Shown here: in pieces, positions 19,179 to 32,340 of the stretch
Layout of the letters: every line of letters begins with the position of its first letter
Numbering within the stretch: position 1 is the first letter of the stretch
Origin: Eledone cirrhosa
Taxonomy: Eukaryota; Mollusca; Cephalopoda; Octopoda; Eledonidae
Length of the DNA: 64,000 nt
NCBI GenBank assembly: GCA_964016885.1
Contig: OZ024759.1
Coordinates: 7,927,772 to 7,991,771, forward strand
Reading direction: 5' to 3'
The notes under the pieces: model-generated
Database searches by the model: none
What the model saw: the letters and a program-made list of their open reading frames with translations, nothing else
Told to the model about the DNA's origin: nothing
Program-made: the position numbers and the translations under genes

Positions 19179-20520
19179 TTAACAGTGCTGCAATTGAATG
19201 TGGCTTTCTAGCCCAGGCAATGATCTAAAATGTCTTGCACAGAGTTGGCAACCAAAACATTCATTAACAGTAGCTGGCTGTGGTTGGATTTCATGGACTT
19301 TTGCATGTCGTTTGACCCCTCCTGCTGATCTACACTCTCTTCCACATAGCTGACAGGTATGATGAGTAACATCTCCTACAGCAGTCTGGTAGTCAACCAC
19401 TGGTCTCACTTTATGACTGCGAAGATGACTTTCGAGTACAGTTTTGCTGAGGCAGAATCTCACACAGATGCTGCATGTCAGCACCATGGGAGGACCCTCG
19501 CCGTCTGGAAATGCAACAGCAATGCCTTTCCTCACATCCCGCTTTACTTTCTCGAATGCAATTTGAGATACTTCAAAAGCAACTTTCCCCTCATATACAG
19601 TCTTTCTCCATTTATTACAATCAGCAGCTACGCTTTCCCATGTATCAACAGAGATGTTAAGTCTTTCAAGGAGTATTTCAATGAATCCTTACACCTCTTT
19701 TTTGGGTTTATGTGGCGGTCGTTTTCCTTTAACTAACTTTCCATAAAAGAGTTGTTTCGGTATTCTAGAATCCTTCATCCTGGCAAGGTGACCACTCCAA
19801 CGGAGTCTTTGCTTAAGCACAAGAGCTTCTATACTGTCACACAGAGAGCTTTCCAAAATCTCGATATCACTGATGTGGTCCCTCCAGTGAACGCCATGGA
19901 TCCGTCTGAGACACATCTGCTGGAAATGCTCCAATTGTTTAAGGAGGTGTCAATAGGTGACCCAGGTCTCGCAGGCAGGAAGAGAAGAGAGCACACATGT
20001 CTTGTACGCCTTTACCTTTGTCTTCTTGCATATGTCTTGCCGACCCCAAAGGCGCCTTTCTAGCTTTCCGAAAGCATCACTTGCTTTCCTAATCAAGAGT
20101 GGAATTTCATTATCAAGGTTGCTGTATCGATTGACAGTGCTTCCCAGGTAGACAAATGGATCAACCACTCCAAGTCGTTTACCATACACATAGATATTTG
20201 TCTCACTGTACTGCTTACCATGAGCAGGTTGGTACATGATGATGGTTTTCTTGAGACTGACAGTCAATCCTAGGGCAGTGCAAGCATCAGAAAATGCATT
20301 CAAAATGTGCTGCATATCACTCTGTGTGTGCGCTACAAGATTGCAATCATCTGCATACAAGAGGTCTCTTATCGTTGAAGTAAATACTTTTGTTCTTGCA
20401 GCAAAGCGCCTGATGTTAAATATGCTTCCAGAGGTTCCATAGTAGATGTAAACACCATGCTCGCAATTCCTGAATGCATTATAGAAAACCATTGCAAAAT
20501 ATATGGCAAACAGGGTCACT
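19179..20520 (-). mobile_element. LINE fragment with three C-terminal C2H2 fingers
   Basis: Minus-strand reading shows RT pieces (TLFAIYFAMVFYNAF, LLYADDCNLVAHTQ, NPFVYLGSTVN-like and RRLWGRQDICKKTK), then RLRWSGHLARM, a stop after KPKKEV, and finally three C2H2 zinc fingers (CSICVRFCLSKTVLESHLRSH-, CQLCGRECRS- and CQLCARHFRS-type) ending LQHC and stop at 19179. 5'-truncated just after the RT palm begins. The fingers probably bind nucleic acid during target-primed reverse transcription (inference). Dead copy. Confidence 0.85.
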
Positions 20521-21145
20521 AAACATCCAGGGTCAGTCTATTTAAAGGTTTTTGTCCCCTTCCTTTCAACTTTGTGGGAAAGGACAATATAGACATTCAC
20601 GTAGAGTTAATTTCTGCTTTCTTGTCTTTCTTTTCACCATATTTAAAACAAAGCACATGAGAGTATTATTCAGTTTGAAAAAGTCAAAATCGATAAAAAG
20701 TACTTCACCCGTTGCATCAGCGAAATGAAATAAGTACCATGTACTTAGAAATAGAACTTAACGGACATTTATAAAACTAGTGACGATATAATAGCGTGTA
20801 GCTCAAGCATAAACACATACATACACATACACACATACAGATACACACACATACGCATGCCTACACCTATACATACAGCTGTGTGTCAATGGCTATGACA
20901 CACTAACCCATTTCTGGATGAAGTCTAACAAAAGATATATTGTAGAGTCTCCACGCACCTGTATGTATAAAACATAAACTGTCTTGGAAAAGTGTATGAT
21001 AATAATAATAATAATGAAATTATTGTGTACAGTGCTCAGGTGCACTACAACTCATCAAAGGTGTATGTATAGTACATAGAATAATATACAAATGTCAGGG
21101 AAGTGAATAGTGTCATGGTATACATGTGTGTATGTGTATGGAGGG
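20521..21145. other. Intron sequence, little recognised
   Basis: CA-rich simple repeats at 20810-20870 and (AAT)n at 20998-21014. CAGTGCTCAGGTGCACTACA resembles sequence at 12380. No gene. Confidence 0.4.
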
Positions 21146-21149
21146 GGAA

Positions 21150-21276
21150 CATTAGCTGTAGTGTTGGCGGATCTCGGGAAGCATGGAGGCCTTAAAGGAT
21201 GCAGTGTCTCGACAGCTAACAACTGATGCAGGTAGTTTGTTCCATGCTTCAGCAACTCTGAGCGTGAAAAAATGTT
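21150..21276 (-). mobile_element. LINE C-terminal fragment
   Basis: Minus-strand peptide RKHFFTLRVAEAWNKLP, then SCRDTASFKASMLPEIRQHY and a stop: the typical last residues of an LINE RT protein (FFxxRVxxxWNxLP...FK). Confidence 0.65.
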
Positions 21277-21837
21277 TCCGATATATGCATGTGTGTGAAT
21301 GTAAGTGTGCTTAGTGGGATGTTTGTATGTGTGCGCATGAATGTAAGTTTATGTAGTGAAAGGTGTGTGCGAATATACATATTTGTTATCTTAGCAATTT
21401 TAATTTTCTTTCTAGTGCATTGTATGGTTTTCATAATTATTTAAATTTCTGTTTCTTATTCAACAATGCTTCAATCAAGCTACAGCACTCTTATATATAT
21501 ATATATATAAATTGAAACAAAATGAAAACGAAATTTCATTTCTCACTCTTAGTATGGCACTTACTTAAATGTAAGTATGCATGTATACGTACATACATAT
21601 ATGTATACAGACGTACAGTAGCATGCACATATATATATATATATATACATATATACATATATATGCATACAGGTACACATACATATATGCACGTATCAGT
21701 TTAGCGGCGCTTATTATAACGTCGCTTTGTTCGTTTGTAAACAAACTGAAAGCCTGAATTTATGCCATACGGTGTTAAGGCAACCACGTCACCTTTTTGT
21801 TCAACACTGACACAGGAACGATATATATATATATACT

Positions 21838-22400
<563 letters not shown>

Positions 22401-22581
22401 ATGATGGACTCTCCCGTCAATACCTGAGGTATGAGTGTCCAACAAAAGTTCAGCTCTCTCGATGGGGGTGTCTCATGTGACATTCCAATCCCCGTCACCT
22501 ACAGACTCTGACTGCGAAAGACTGGTGGAAATGTGAGAAAGTGAACTGATGTTGAACTATCTACACAAAGTTTTGTTTTAA

Positions 22582-25253
22582 CCCTTTAGCATTCACATTA
22601 CTCTATATCTATCTATCTAAGGCGGGTAAAATTCCCGAGATCCATGGACGAGTTCTCTCCAGCGGTCTCTGTCCCTCATTATAGCTGCCATGTCCTGCAT
22701 CTCCAACAGACCAGTGTCTGTCCTTAGGGCATCAACATACGTTAACCTTGGTCTTCCTCTTCCAGTGTGTCCATGTAGGGGCTCCCACAGGAGCACTGAG
22801 TGCAATGTCAACTCTGGATGTCGGTGAGCATGTCCAGCTAACCTCAGTCTCCTCTGTGTCACTTTTGAGCTGACTTTTGGGATGCTCCTATACAGCTCTG
22901 AGTTTTTCATCCTCAGTGTATACTGATTAATGTTCAGAGCCATCCTTAGCATTCTCGTGTAGCACCCATCCACCATCTGAGTGAGTTTCTTGGTCAGTGT
23001 CCAAGTCTCAGACCCATACAGCAGCACAGACTCCACTACAGCAATGAAGAGGCGGATTTTCAGGTCTCTACGAAGGTCCGACTTCCACACCGATCTCAAG
23101 CTGTGGCATGCCACCCACGCCTTGCTCTTCCTCTCAACCACATCATCTTCTGTATTCCCAATCTTTGCTCCCAAATACAGGAAGTCCTCAACCAATTCCA
23201 GCGGCTTGCCGCCTACATTAGTGATCCCCTCTGGCTTCTCAACATTCTCTACCAGATATTTTGTTTTAGTCTCATTCATTCTCAGCCCCACACTCATCGA
23301 CACAGTCTCAACCTCCCGCATCAAATCCTCTGCCTCCTTCACTGTATTTGTCACCAAAACTATGTCGTCGGCAAATTCAGCATCCGATAACTTTTTCGCC
23401 CTAACTCTCCTGCTCTGAGCCGGTGCTACAGTAAAGCCAGAGTCCTGGTGTTTCTCCAGTGCAAGGCGCATACAATAGTCCACTACGATGATAAAAAGGT
23501 AGGGAGCCAATGTATCTCCCTGGAGCACTTCAGCCAGTATCTCAAAGAACTCTGTCATCCCATCAGGTGTAATGACTTGGGCGTTGGTGTTGGTGTAGAG
23601 CAGTGATATCAGGTCCACTATCTTCTTGGGGATTCCATAAGCCTGTAAGATCTTCAGCAGGCAGTAGCAGTAATGGTCCACAGAATCAAAGGCCTTCCTA
23701 AAGTCAATGAAAACCATGACCGCAGGAAGGCACTTTGCTCTAGCTCCCCCTAATATCCTTCTCAGCATCAGGATGTGACTGGTGGTTGATCTTCCCTCTC
23801 TGAAGCCGTTCTGGTTGTCCCTGAGCTTCTTCTCCATCTCAGACTGGATCCTGTTAAGAATCATCCTGTTGAGGGTCTTTGCCACAAGTGACGTCAGTGA
23901 GATCCCCTGTAGTTGTTGGTGTTAGAGAGATCTCCCTTCTTTGGCACTGGGACAATGTTACTGATCCTCCACTGATTCGGGGCAACTCCTTTCTCCAGTG
24001 CCCCGTTACAGACCCCAGGATGATATCATCAAAATCACACCTCTTCATCACCTCTGATGCTACTCCATCTTCTCCATGAGCCTTGCCCTCCTTGATCCTC
24101 TTCTTGGCTCTCTGAAGCTCCTCTCTGGTGAAGGGCTCTGTCTCAACATCCAGTTCCTCAAACAGCCGCCTGATATCCCCAGTGCTCTGGGCTGTGGAGG
24201 GTGGCTCTCCTAGTAGGGTCCTAAAATGGTCTAGCCATTTCCTCTTCCTATCCTCGGGCCCCGTTCCCTGGATCTGACTCGAACACCTTCTCTTCCTCCC
24301 TGTGATCTCGTTGATGATCATCCAGCTCTCCTTACATCCAGATTTGTGCCACCGCTCTCTCCATACCTCTGATCTTCTCTATCAGTGCCTCCTCTCTGAC
24401 CTCAGTGTAAGCGGTACAGAGCTCTTCCCTCATCACCTCCACAGTCTCCATCCTCTCCTCCATAGGATCAGCATAGTATTGGTCCCTGGCAGCTTTCAGG
24501 TGTTCTCTGGCTGCACACACTTTTGGGTTTGCAGAGCTGACGTGCTTCCCTTTGTTCTTTTTCCTCGGCACCAGCGTTTCACTTGCTTCCGCCACTGCAT
24601 TGGTGAAGTGCCCGTACCTCCTCGTCACACTCTCCTCAGTCCATCCAATCTCTCTCTCCTCTGACTCTCCACACAGAGCACTAAACCTGTTTCTCACTTC
24701 CACTGTGAACCTCTCCTGTAGCTTATCATCTTCCTTGAAAGCTCCCCAGTCATAGATTGTACTCTATATATACTATTGTATTTTCATGGTAAAGGCTTTA
24801 CCTCACATAATTATCTCACATAACATTTACATTACTCTATATATACTATTGTATTTTCATGGTAAAGGCTTTACCTCACATAATATCTCACATAACATTT
24901 ACATTACTCTATATATACTATTGTATTTTCATGGTAAAGGCTTTACCTCACATAATTATCTCACATAACATTTACATTACTCTATATATACTATTGTATT
25001 TTCATGGTAAAGGCTTTACCTCACATAATTATCTCACATAACATTTACATTATTCTATATATACTATTGTATTTTCATGGTAAAGGCTTTACCTCACATA
25101 ATTACCTCACATAATATCGAATCTATGAGATTTTGAAAGTATTTATTTAGAGAACAATACCTTAACATCAGTTTGAGTGACCAGTTACAGCCGGTTTCAA
25201 CAGAAAGAGGTAGAGAATTCTGGCCGGTTTTGGCTGGTTTGAACACTAAAGGG
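22582..25253 (+). mobile_element. TTAA piggyBac-type element, copy B, split by a LINE
   Basis: The left end CCCTTTAGCATTCACATTAC follows TTAA (22578-22581). The right end CACTAAAGGG meets TTAC (TTAA with one change). Five copies of the 72-73-bp unit (24761-25110) and the conserved right arm remain. A LINE sits inside, after 22608. Confidence 0.85.
22609..24760 (-). mobile_element. LINE inserted in copy B (ACTCTATAT target duplication)
   Basis: Bounded by ACTCTATAT on both sides (22600-22608, 24761-24769). Minus-strand frames give an N-terminal segment (24332-24703), a linker (23854-24321, EELDVETEPFTREELQRAKK) and an RT of 422 codons (22617-23885) with NGFREGRSTTSHI, VFIDFRKAFDSVD, LQGDTLAPYLF, FADDIVLVT, LLYGSETWTL and RRLRLAGHAHRH. 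The tail is (TAGA)n. A frameshift lies near 23870 and the 5' end is missing, so it is not active; the RT frame itself is open, suggesting a fairly recent copy. Confidence 0.9.
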
Positions 25254-25577
25254 TTACGTGGTGAAGACTTGTTTAGGATCCACCACACTTTTTGGAACTG
25301 GCGACACATATCCTCGATGCAAATGTTTGCCATGGAAAATACAACGACAGCCCTCAGTTTTTTATGCCTCAGAGTTTAACCTCTCCGTATAAAAAAACTA
25401 TTTAGATGTCCGTTGACTCTGCTGAGTCTTTTCCTCCTGCCAGGTCTTGTATTACGTCCTTGCATTACGGCTGACGACCCGACCATGAGACAGGTTGTAC
25501 TGGGTTACATGTTACCAGTAGCACTTAAGAGCGACCTGACAATAACACACATATATATATATATAAACATTCCTGGG

Positions 25578-26430
25578 CATTGTGTGCAGAGGATATACGC
25601 AGACTAGAGAGAAACGAAGCTTGCATGCTCCGCTGGATGTGTAATAGTAATATACGTGAACGGCAAAGCATAAACGAACTAAGGAAAAAATTAGAAATAA
25701 GAGGGATCAGATGTTGTTTACTCGAGAGAAGGCTACGTTGGTATGGTCACGTGATGCGCATGAAAGACGACAGCTGTATAAAAAAGTGCAGGGCAATAAA
25801 GATAGACGGTAGCCACGGAGTAGGCAGACCCAGAAAAACCTGGGACGAGCTGATAAATTCCGACCTCACACACTTACACCTCTCCAAGACAATGTCACTG
25901 GACCGAGACCTTTGGCGGTACTCAGTAATAGAGAAGACCCGCCTTACCTACATACAAAGTAAAACCTACTACAGTCAGTAGGCATCTCTAACAAAATACA
26001 CCCCCGTCCACACCACCCCTTTCAATGTAAAGTTATGTTGGTGCCACAACATCCAGGCCGAAACAAATGAGATCGTGTAGGTGTCACGTAAAAAAATACA
26101 CAGTCCACGCTGTAATGTGGCCGTGTAGGTAACACGGTAAAAACCTCCCAGTCCCACACTGTAAATGTGGTTGGTGTTAGGAAGGGCATCCAGCTGTAGA
26201 AAACCCGCCAGACAGTCCACGCTGTAATGTGGCCGTGTAGGTAACACGGTAAAAACCTCCCAGCCCCACACTGTAAATGTGGTTGGTATTAGGAAGGGCA
26301 TCCAGCTGTAGAAAACCCGCCGTGAGTCCTATGCGAGCAAGATAATCATACTTGCCTCAAGTGGGAAACCCCCGTCCAAACCCATGCAAGCGTGGAACAC
26401 GGACGTTAAACGTTGATGATGATGATGATA
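25578..26430 (+). mobile_element. LINE 3' fragment with long 3'UTR
   Basis: Starts inside GHCVQRIYAD/CAEDIRRLERNEACMLR, runs through RERQSINELRKKLEIRG and RLRWYGHVMRMKDD, and stops near 25981. The 3'UTR (25982-26430) holds two GTTGGTRTTAGGAAGGGCAT modules and a (GAT)n tail. Sister of 38270-39160 and 48621-50878. Confidence 0.85.
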
Positions 26431-26577
26431 CATACACATACATATAGACAGTCAGATACATAACATACACACACACACGTGATGGGGTCTCAGCATGGCC
26501 TCAGCCAGATGACTGGAAAAGGTAAAAGAGTATATACACACAAACACATGCACACACATAAATGTGTATATATAAAC

Positions 26578-26581
<4 letters not shown>

Positions 26582-26633
<52 letters not shown>

Positions 26634-26640
26634 ATATATA
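26582..26640. repeat. (AT)n microsatellite
   Basis: AT tract next to a LINE tail. Confidence 0.9.
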
Positions 26641-27213
26641 TCATCATCATCATCATCATTGATTAACGTCTATCTTCCAGGCTTGCATGGGTTAGACGGG
26701 TCCCATTTAGAGTCAAGTTGGGTCGGGTGATCGTGTCTCACTTTTATAGGGGTGTTTTGGGCTGGTTTCCCTTCATAACGCCAACGACATTTACAGTGTG
26801 GGCTGGGTGCTTTTTGCAGTGCCTTTTACATGTCCACATTACAGTGTGAGCGATGGCTTCATACTGTACACATGCTTCAGCTTGTGCTCGTGAGAAGTCG
26901 GGTCTTCTGTATTACTGCATATCGCCAGAGATCCCGGTCATGTGTCATCACCTTTCAGAGGTGCAATTAGGCAAGGTTAGCTTCTATCACCTCATCCAAG
27001 GCTTCCAACGACTTTGAGCACTCTGCACTTTTTTATGCAGCTGTCACCCTTCATACGCATCACATGTCCATACCAATGCAACCTCCTCTCCTGCACACAG
27101 CATTTGATTCCTCTTATGCCTACTTTCTCTCTCAGTTCATTTATGCTTCATTCTGAGGGAAAAGCCTTTTGTAGCCAGCAGTGGCAGTAGTTGCCTGAAC
27201 TTCTTCCACAAAT
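26641..27213 (-). mobile_element. Degenerate LINE 3' end
   Basis: On the minus strand it has a (GAT)n tail, then a 3'UTR with CCCATGCAAGCCTGGAAGAT, then a decayed LHWYGHVMRMK-type region and GLKAFPLRMKH. Several stops. Confidence 0.7.
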
Positions 27214-28405
27214 GTGTGTATATGCACCTACAAATGTACATATGTGTGTATGTACAAATGCATGTGTATAGTGAAAAAATGTGTGCGTAAGTACATACAT
27301 GAGGGCAAGCATATCAGTGTATGTGTGACCACAAATACGTATATAATATATGTTGAAAAAAGAAATTGTAAGATAATAGAGTTAACGTACATACAGACTA
27401 AGGATTGAAATATATACACATACAAGTATGAAAGCACACGTATAAACCACACACACACACACGCAACCACATACATGCATGTGATATATACAGGGAAGGG
27501 AGTGTATCAGTCAAAGCAGTGTCAGGCTGAAGGTCGATACAGATATAAAAATATAAAATATGAAAATGAAAAAATGAAAAAATATATGAGAATAAAAAAA
27601 TTAAATCAAAGAGAAAGTAAGAGGGAGGGGTTATCAATTATAAAGTAACACTAGAAAAAATAGAAAACAGGTTCGCACATACACATATATATATATAAAT
27701 ATGTACAGACAAAAGCACATACATGCGTACATACATACAAAAACGCGCATACATACACACGAAGCACATATATATATATATACATGTACATCTAATCACA
27801 CGCACGCACGCGACCATATATATATATATACATATATATATACACACATATATATATACATATACACACATATATATAAGTATGTAAAAAACAGATATAA
27901 AAACACACATACACACTCACATATACACATACACGCGCACATACGAATGCATTTGTATACATATACAAACACGTATACACACATATACACACTTACACGC
28001 ATACATACAATATAAAAACCAGCCGTATGAATAAATGAGTACAAATTATACGCAAGTAAACATACATAAAAGCGGCTGAGGGACAACAGAATATATCTGG
28101 ATTTGAAAACGCAAGTGACAAGTGATATTAGGTAGTGAAAGAAAAGGGGGAAGTAAAATATGTAAAATTGTGAAGATTTAAAGTAAGTGAATCAAAAAGC
28201 AGTTGCGGGGGGGGGGGGGGTCACTGGTGGATGTGAAGTAAAAATAAAGTTAAAAATAAAAGTAAATCAGAAAGAGAAGTCTGTAAAGAAGATAAGTCAC
28301 ACATACACTGATATGCTTGCCCTCATATATGTACTTACGCACACATTTTTTCACTATACACATGCATTTGTACATACACACATATGTACATTTGTAGGTG
28401 CATAT
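27213..28405. repeat. CA/TA-rich region between inverted repeats
   Basis: 27213-27320 and 28298-28405 are reverse complements (GCACCTACAAATGTACATAT and its inverse). Between them lie mostly CACACATATA simple sequences and no real gene. Confidence 0.75.
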
Positions 28406-28732
28406 ATTAATTGCCACATTTCTACACATACCCTAACTATATTTCCTTATTTTATTTTTATATATCTCTTGCATTACTTTTATTTATATTTTTTTTTTGC
28501 CCGTTAAACTTTTGCCTTTCTTGAAGAGATTTTTCAAATATTTCACTATGTTTTAAATTGCCTTGTCTGACGAACGAATGAGGACGTTTCTTGTATTCGT
28601 CTTATTCGGGAAACCTCTGGTAATGAGGTAATTATATTGTATTGTTTATTATACATTAAATTTAGCTCTGTAACTTACATAGAGCACTCTTCACTCCTAT
28701 GACTTTTTCAATTTTCAACGGAAACTTCAATA

Positions 28733-28768
<36 letters not shown>
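28406..28768. other. AT-rich sequence with a weak hammerhead-like motif
   Basis: At 28567-28613, CTGACGA, then CGAAT and GACG pairing with CGTC and ATTCG, then GAAA. The core has T to C at one unconserved position. No gene. Confidence 0.35.
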
Positions 28769-30786
28769 TAATCAGAAGAAAACTGCATGGAAGAGCCATT
28801 ATGAAAGATTACTAAATGAGGAGAATGCATGGGAGAAAGAGACCCTACCCCAAGTGGTTCAGCAATACAAGTCAGCAGCAGCATAGAAAGTAAGGCAATT
28901 AAAGATATGAAGATGGGGAAGGAAACCGGTCCATCAGGTATAGCTGTCGAGATGCTGAAGGTATCTGGGTCGGCACGTCACACTATAACCACACGTATTG
29001 TTAACCAGGTAATACTAGGTGTCATGCCAAAAGATTGGTGCAGTAGCATCATTGTCAACTGCTACAAAGGTAAAGGTGTGGCACTAGATAGAGGAAACTA
29101 TAGAGGTATGAAGCTGATGGACCAGGTCATGAAAGTAACAGAAAGAGTTATAGCACAGTTGATTAGGGACCGGGTAAAACTAGATGAGATGCAATTTGGG
29201 TTTGTGCCAGGAAAAGGCACCACTGATGCCATCTTCCTTGTGAGGCAGTTACAGGAAAAGTACCTAGCTAAAAGTAAGCTGCTCTACCTTGCATTTGTCG
29301 ATCTGGAAAAAGCCTTCGACAGTGTCCCCCGCGCTATCTGGTGGGCCCTTAGAAAACTAAGAGAGATGAATGACTTGTGAAGGCTGTACAAGCCATGTAT
29401 AGGGGAGCAGTCAGCAAAGTTAGGGTTAACAATGACTATAGTGAGGAATTTAGCATACAGGTCGGTGTCCACCAGGGCTCTGTTCTTAGCCCTCTCCTGT
29501 TTATTATCATATTGCAGGCTATAACAGAGGAGTTTATGGCTGGCTGCCCATGGGAACTCCTGTATGTGGATGATCTTACACTCATAGCTGAATCCATGGT
29601 GGAACTAAAAAAGACATTCCAAACATGGAAGCGGGGACTAGAAAGAAAGGGTCTCAAAGTCAACCTGACAAAGACTAAGGTCCTCATAAGTAGATAAGAA
29701 AACAGAACCCAGATCCCCCAGAGAAATGGCCTTGCTCGGTACGTAGGAAAGGTGTAGGTAGGAATTCCATCCTCTGCCCCAAATGCAAACAATGAGACAC
29801 AAGAGATGTAGTGGGATCTCAGGAAGTCTAGTCAAGAATGTAGGCTTTACATGTAGTAGCTGCATGTAAAGCCTACATTCTTGTAGCTACATGTAAAGCC
29901 TACATTCTTGACTAGACTTCCTGAGATCCCGCTACATCTCTTGTGTCTCATTGTTTGCATTTGGGGCAGAGGATGGAATTCCTACCTACACCTTTCCTAC
30001 ATACCGAGCAAGGCCATTTCCCTGGGGGATCTGGGTTCTGTTTTCTTATCTACTTATGAGGACCTTAGTCTTTGTCAGGTTGACTTTGAGACCCTTTCTT
30101 TCTAGTACAGCAAGCAGCAAACAGCCACAGGAAACAAGTACCACCAAACTGTGGGAGGGCTCTGTAGAAACAGTAGACAGCTTCTGCTACCTAGGTGACC
30201 AAATTAGCAGCGGAGATGGGTGTTCGGAAAGTACAGTAACCAGGGTAATAACGGGATGGAAGAAGTTCAGGGAGCTACTACCACTGCTAGCTGCGAAAGG
30301 CTTTTCCCTCAAAATGAAAGGCAGACTGTATGATGTGTGCATATGAACAGCAATGTTACATGGTAGTGAGACCTGGGTGTTGTGTGTAGAAGACTTGCGC
30401 AGATTCGAAAGAAACGAAGCCTGTATGCTCTGATGGATGTGTAATAGTAATATACGCGAATGGCAAAGCATAGAATTGAGAGAGAGAGACTGAGCATAAG
30501 AGGAATCAAATGCTGTGTTCAGGAGAGGAGGTTGCGTTGGTATGGACATGTGATGCATATGAAGGATGACAGCTGCATAAAAAGGTGCAGAGCACTAAAA
30601 GTCAATGAAAAACTTGGAGTGGGAAGACCCAAGAAGACCTGGGATGAGGTGATAAAGGCTCATCTTCCCCAATTGCACCTCTCAAGGGCGATGATACACC
30701 TCTGGCATCACGCAGTAATACAGAAGACCCGACTTCCCACGGGTACAAACCAAAGCTGAAGCATATAGACAATATGCCCCCACACC
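28769..30786 (+). mobile_element. PHD-finger LINE with internal inverted duplication
   Basis: RT motifs on + strand: GPSGIAVEMLK, WCSSIIVNCYKGKG, QFGFVPGKGTTDAIF, LAFVDLEKAFDSVPR, HQGSVLSPLLF and YVDDLTLIAES. A frameshift lies near 29375 and a stop at 29695. At 29638-29866 the finger region begins; 29877-30103 is its reverse complement. The ORF remnant then resumes with CYLGDQISSGDG up to RLRWYGHVMHMKDD and stops. A dead copy. Confidence 0.9.
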
Positions 30787-31009
30787 CTCCCACTGCAAAA
30801 AGGTCGTGGAGGTGCCACAGCAAAAAAAGCACCCAGCACTCACTGTAAATGAGGTTGGTGTTAGGAAGGGCATCCAGCTGTAGAAATCAAGCCAGAATCA
30901 GTTCCCGTATGAGCAAGACATGGTCAGCCGACCGGACACTGCCCACGGCAGGACAATCCGTCTAACCCATGCTATCGTGGAAGAACGGACATAAAACGGT
31001 GATGATGAT
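30787..31009 (+). mobile_element. LINE 3'UTR / SINE-type tail
   Basis: Module AAAGGTCGTGGAGGTGCCAC joined to a tail CCCATGCTATCGTGGAAGAA and (GAT)n. It appears to be the 3' end of the LINE before it and is a chimaera of two tail types. Confidence 0.65.
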
Positions 31010-31079
31010 ATATATGTGTGTGTATGTGTGTGTGTAAGAGTACAACCGTCCCTAATCTATATAATTATTGTTTATTTAG

Positions 31080-31174
31080 AAAGAGCCAGGATCAGAGGTG
31101 TTCGATATTGAGGATACCATTGAAGATGTTACTATGGGGCAGAAGAATCTAGAACGAAAATATGATAAAATGAG
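31080..31174 (+). CDS. GOGAT: Glutamate synthase exon i (linker to beta part)
   Basis: Thirty-one codons plus two bases: KEPGSEVFDIEDTIEDVT to NLERKYDKM. It links the synthase half to the beta (small-subunit-like) half. The acceptor is TTGTTTATTTAG and the donor AG|GTGAGT (phase 2). It sits alone between introns of 13.2 and 11.0 kb. Identified by the phase fit with exons h and j, where KM-R-GFVKYKR is the conserved start of the beta part. Confidence 0.85.
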
Positions 31175-31254
31175 GTGAGTACACATCAGGGTTTCTTCTT
31201 CTTCTTGTCTGTTTCTTTATTGTTGTTGTTTGGTTTTAAAATAAAAACAAACAT

Positions 31255-31295
<41 letters not shown>

Positions 31296-31303
<8 letters not shown>

Positions 31304-32340
31304 ATACTTGGGGAGGGTCATATTTGTGTAATATTGCCAGAATTAATAACAGAACACACTCACTGTTTGGTTGGTTTTCGCTTCTGTGTCTTTTATATCG
31401 GTAATCTAACTTACTCAGTCCTCAATGTTGCCATTGACTGACCGACGGTCAAAAATAATACAGATACAATATAGACACAAACATATATATATAGTTTATC
31501 ATAAATCTTTCGTTGCACATCTGCAACATCGTCAGTGGTGCTATTGTTTCCCCCCGTTGCATTGTATGTCTACGCCATTTTTATTTAGTCTGTCTATATA
31601 TTTATTTATTTATTTGCTTATTTGTTTATTTTATTTTGTCTTCTTTGCGCATGCGTTTGCGTGTGTGTATAGTGTTTTGTTTGGTTTGATGTGTGATGTG
31701 TGTTCGTGATTGGGTGACTAGTGTGTGTTTATGTGTTTGTTGTTATTGCGCTTGTGTATGTATTTATTTATTTATTTATCTATTTATTTATTTATTTTAT
31801 CTATTTATTTATTTATTTATTTATTTATACTGTACTTGTGTATATATTTATTTATTTACTTATTTATACTTCTCTTAGGTCAGTGTTGTTTGTTTGGGTG
31901 TTGTTATTCCATTCATTCTTTCTGTTTAGATATTATTCTAATTTCTATGTTGTCTATGTTACCGTCATGTTGTTGTCTGGCATGTTCGTATAGTACTGAC
32001 CCGTTTTTTCGTCCTTTTAGTTCCCCCCAGTGTTGTTCTATCCTTTCACCTATGCTACGAGCTGTCTCACCTATGTATGTTGTTGTCATGTTTCTGCAAG
32101 TACCCTCTGTACATCTTATGCTATAGACTACGTTTCTAGTTTTACAGTTTATCCGGGGGTTTACCTTACATATGATACATTTCCTATTGGTACAGTGGGT
32201 TTTCTTAAAAGGGTAGGTTTTGCTGATCAGGGATTTTATGGTGGTTCCTGGCTTTTCTGCTGAGGAGGTCCTCTGTACTGTAACACGTAGAACTTTATTA
32301 TATAAAATTGTAACCGATATCATCTACCTAAAGTATACTG
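31296..32340 (-). mobile_element. Penelope-like element fragment (GIY-YIG), copy 1
   Basis: Minus-strand ORF 31913-32323: KTRNVVYSIRCTEGTCRN, then TTTYIGETARSIGERIEQHW and SVLYEHARQQH. This is the GIY-YIG endonuclease that ends PLE proteins (Cys pair, YIGET, Arg). RT is absent. A hammerhead-like core lies at 31508-31535 in flanking sequence. Confidence 0.85.
31508..31535 (-). ncRNA. Hammerhead-like core, PLE-linked
   Basis: Minus strand: CTGACGA (31529-31535), stem II GTTGC-AGATGT-GCAAC, GAAA (31508-31511). Equivalent cores at 36371-36399 (CTGAAGA, GAAA), 40757-40784 (CTGATGA, but GAAA changed to AAAA) and 41975-42003 (CTGAGGA, GAAA). Stem III and stem I are not convincing. Confidence 0.45.

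Noticed and set aside
31913..32323. Host GIY-YIG nuclease gene
   Set aside because: Repeated three times in one intron, with PLE-type Cys motif, truncated and without introns or start context.
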